A DNA stretch of 33,765 nt from an uncultured Prevotellaceae bacterium. Lineage in GTDB: Bacteria; Bacteroidota; Bacteroidia; Bacteroidales; Bacteroidaceae. The position numbers and the translations under genes were made by a program. Within the stretch, counting starts at the first letter, position 1, and each line of letters opens with the position of its first letter. This document shows, in pieces, positions 32,248 through 33,765 of the stretch. The DNA lies in NCBI GenBank assembly GCA_937877605.1, contig CALFJA010000115.1:1-33765 (forward strand). The letters run 5' to 3'. The notes under the pieces are model-generated. The model was given only the letters and a program-made list of their open reading frames with translations, was not told where the DNA came from and did not search any database.

Positions 32248-32880
32248 ATGGACAGCACACTTGAGCAGTATCTGCTCGACCACTCCGACCCGCAGGGCGA
32301 CTACCTCTACCGCCTCTACCGCGCGGCTCACATCCATACGCTCCACGGACGCATGGCAAGCGGACCGCTGCAGGGACGCATCCTGAAAATGCTCGTGCGG
32401 ATGATACGCCCGGAGAACATTCTGGAGGTGGGCACCTTCACCGGCTACAGCGCCATCTGCATGGCAGAGGGACTGGGCGAAAACGGCAAGGTGTGGACCT
32501 TCGATATCAACGATGAAATGGAGGATTTTACGCGCTCGTGGATTGAAGGGTCGCCGGTCGCAGAGAAGATAAACTTCATCATTGGCGACGCCAACACCGA
32601 GGCACCGAAACTGGGGGTGGTGTTCGACCTGATTTTCCTGGACGGCGACAAGCGCACCTATGTCGAAACCTATGAGCATCTCCTGCCCCTGCTGCGCAAG
32701 GGTGGCTTTATCCTTGCCGACAACACGCTCTGGGACGGCCATGTGACCGACAGCCAGTATGACCACGACCAGCAGACGCTGGGCATCCGCCGCTTCAACG
32801 ACCACCTGGCGCAGGACATCCGCGTGGAGAAAGTGATGCTCCCCCTGCGCGACGGACTCACGCTCATACACAAACTGTAG
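32248..32880 (+). CDS. O-methyltransferase, SAM-dependent (class I, COMT-like)
   Basis: 210 residues with the small-molecule O-methyltransferase fold. The SAM site is visible as ILEVGTFTGYSAICMAEGL (motif I), then WTFDINDEMEDF, IIGDANTE, DLIFLDGDKRTY and GFILADNTLWDG. Its substrate is probably a catechol-type or related aromatic compound, but this cannot be told from the sequence. It follows aroQ closely and is likely co-transcribed; a role tied to the aromatic pathway is possible but not shown. Confidence 0.9.
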   Translation: MDSTLEQYLLDHSDPQGDYLYRLYRAAHIHTLHGRMASGPLQGRILKMLVRMIRPENILEVGTFTGYSAICMAEGLGENGKVWTFDINDEMEDFTRSWIEGSPVAEKINFIIGDANTEAPKLGVVFDLIFLDGDKRTYVETYEHLLPLLRKGGFILADNTLWDGHVTDSQYDHDQQTLGIRRFNDHLAQDIRVEKVMLPLRDGLTLIHKL

Positions 32881-32983
32881 TCAGCCAACGCTCCGAAAGC
32901 CTGCATCCTGCCATCGTTTCCACAGCTCTTTCGCACAGGTTTTACACGCTTTCCATCCAATTGATTTTCAACGAGTTACAACT

Positions 32984-33060
32984 GAGCCCCAAACGCACTC
33001 CATTTGGGGCTCAAACGCACAACAAAAGGGGCCCAAATACATTGCGTTTGAGCCCCTTTT
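32984..33060. repeat. GAGCCCC-type intergenic inverted repeat (copy D), likely terminator
   Basis: GAGCCCCAAA (32984-32993) pairs with TTTGGGGCTC (33003-33012). An overlapping, competing stem joins GGGGCTCAAACGCA (33006-33019) to TGCGTTTGAGCCCC (33043-33056), perfect over 14 bases, and the strand continues TTTT. AAAAGGGG (33024-33031) can also pair with CCCCTTTT (33053-33060). It lies between the convergent methyltransferase and permease genes and could end both transcripts. Confidence 0.75.
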
Positions 33061-33093
33061 GAAAAACGACCGTAAAAGAGCCGCTTTCCTACC

Positions 33094-33765
33094 TTATTTT
33101 TCCTGCGAATTGTCTGACCCTTGCAAGAGTCGCCGGCTGAAGTGACGGACAGGGTACCAGACGGCCAGGCAGCCCACTGCCATGACCGTGGCAAAGACAA
33201 TGAGCACATCAATATAGTGGACACTGACGGGATAGGCATCGACCACATAGGTGCCGTCGGCCGGTCCCAGCCGCACAAAGCCGTACTGTTGCTGCAGCCA
33301 ACAGGCCAGCAGTCCCACGCCGATGCCCAGCAAGGCACCTACGAGGGTAACCAGTACGCCCTGATAGAAGAATATCCTTCCAATCTGCTGCTCCTTTGCC
33401 CCGAGCGAACGCAGGGTCTGCACATCGTCCTTCTTGTCGATCATGAGCATGGAAAGGGTGCCGATAATGTTGAAGCACGCCACCACGAGGATGAAGGTCA
33501 GGAAAAGGAAGGCCAGCAGTTTCTCAATGTTCATGATGTTAAAGGTCTCACTCTGCTGCTCGTAGCGGTCGAGCACCCGCATACTTTCGCCGCCAATCTT
33601 GCTCATCTCGGCCTTGACCGCCCGCAGGTTGCTGCCGCTCTTCAGTTGCAGTTCGAGCGATGTGAGCAATCCCTGGCCGTCGAAAAGCCGGCGGACAAAG
33701 GCAATGGGCACCACCACATAGTTGGCATCGTACTTCGGCTGGTTCACCTGAAAGACCGCACCGGC
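33094..33765 (-). CDS. LolC/LolE-like ABC transporter permease (N-terminus missing)
   Basis: The frame is open to the right edge, so the gene continues beyond the window; 223 residues are visible. It ends with an FtsX-type permease domain. This has a periplasmic segment (SLELQLKSGSNLRAVKAEMSKIGGESMRVLDRYEQQSETF) and three membrane helices (AFLFLTFILVVACFNIIGTLSMLMI, GVLVTLVGALLGIGVGLLACW, YIDVLIVFATVMAVGCLAVWYPV). The cytoplasmic DVQTLRSLGAKEQQI loop lies between the first two helices. Family knowledge: such permeases with an ATPase release lipoproteins from the inner membrane. It could also be another FtsX-like exporter; its ATPase is outside the window. Confidence 0.85.
   Translation of the reverse strand, partial: AGAVFQVNQPKYDANYVVVPIAFVRRLFDGQGLLTSLELQLKSGSNLRAVKAEMSKIGGESMRVLDRYEQQSETFNIMNIEKLLAFLFLTFILVVACFNIIGTLSMLMIDKKDDVQTLRSLGAKEQQIGRIFFYQGVLVTLVGALLGIGVGLLACWLQQQYGFVRLGPADGTYVVDAYPVSVHYIDVLIVFATVMAVGCLAVWYPVRHFSRRLLQGSDNSQEK

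Overview
The window is a chromosomal segment of a Bacteroidota bacterium, most likely Bacteroidales and probably Prevotella-like. Several things point there. The promoters fit the phylum consensus TTTG-N(17-23)-TAnnTTTG and the starts lack Shine-Dalgarno sequences. The genes include a fused SecDF, DUF4271, DUF4294 and DUF3667 proteins, a histidine kinase/response regulator/AraC hybrid, an outer membrane beta-barrel receptor with an N-terminal carboxypeptidase-regulatory domain, and a small protein ending in a type IX-sorting-like tail. The genus is inference. The gene content is mostly housekeeping: no phage, insertion sequence, CRISPR array or defence island is visible.

Layout. 1-2043 (+): the end of a 2-oxoacid:ferredoxin oxidoreductase beta subunit, a DUF4294 protein and a small lipoprotein. 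2051-6670 (-): a small secreted protein, a lipoprotein, enolase, and an exported carboxymuconolactone-decarboxylase/cupin fusion. 6817-8031 (+): nicotinate phosphoribosyltransferase. 8510-13892 (-): the outer membrane beta-barrel receptor, preceded by the hybrid two-component regulator. 14128-15020 (+): tRNA-Arg(CCT) followed closely by an ADP-ribosylglycohydrolase. 15361-20482 (-): SecDF, then rhomboid protease and membrane-anchored EEP-family hydrolase as a pair. 20690-20962 (+): HU. 21021-26692 (-): tRNA-Gln(TTG), then a tight metK-DUF4271-hemD-rnpA-yidD-tyrS operon (transcribed in that order). 26815-31698 (-): an M16 metalloprotease, XerD and a DUF3667 membrane protein. 31806-32880 (+): aroQ and an O-methyltransferase. 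33094 to the right edge (-): a LolC/LolE-like permease, truncated by the window.

Non-coding content is the most unusual part. All four convergent gene pairs with a long spacer (8032-8509, 15021-15360, 20963-21674, 32881-33093) carry GC-rich inverted repeats that share words around GAGCCCCAAACGCA, GAGCCCCATTTGCA, CAACTGAG and TGCAAGTGG. I saw none in the tandem or divergent spacers. A separate decamer, TTAACATTTC, occurs four times, always in spacers. Together they look like a dispersed intergenic palindrome family, perhaps acting as bidirectional terminators or structured RNA 3' ends. I cannot assign it to a named family from sequence alone. Strong hairpins also follow HU, tyrS, the ADP-ribosylglycohydrolase and secDF, and palindromes sit at the predicted transcription starts of secDF and the M16 protease.
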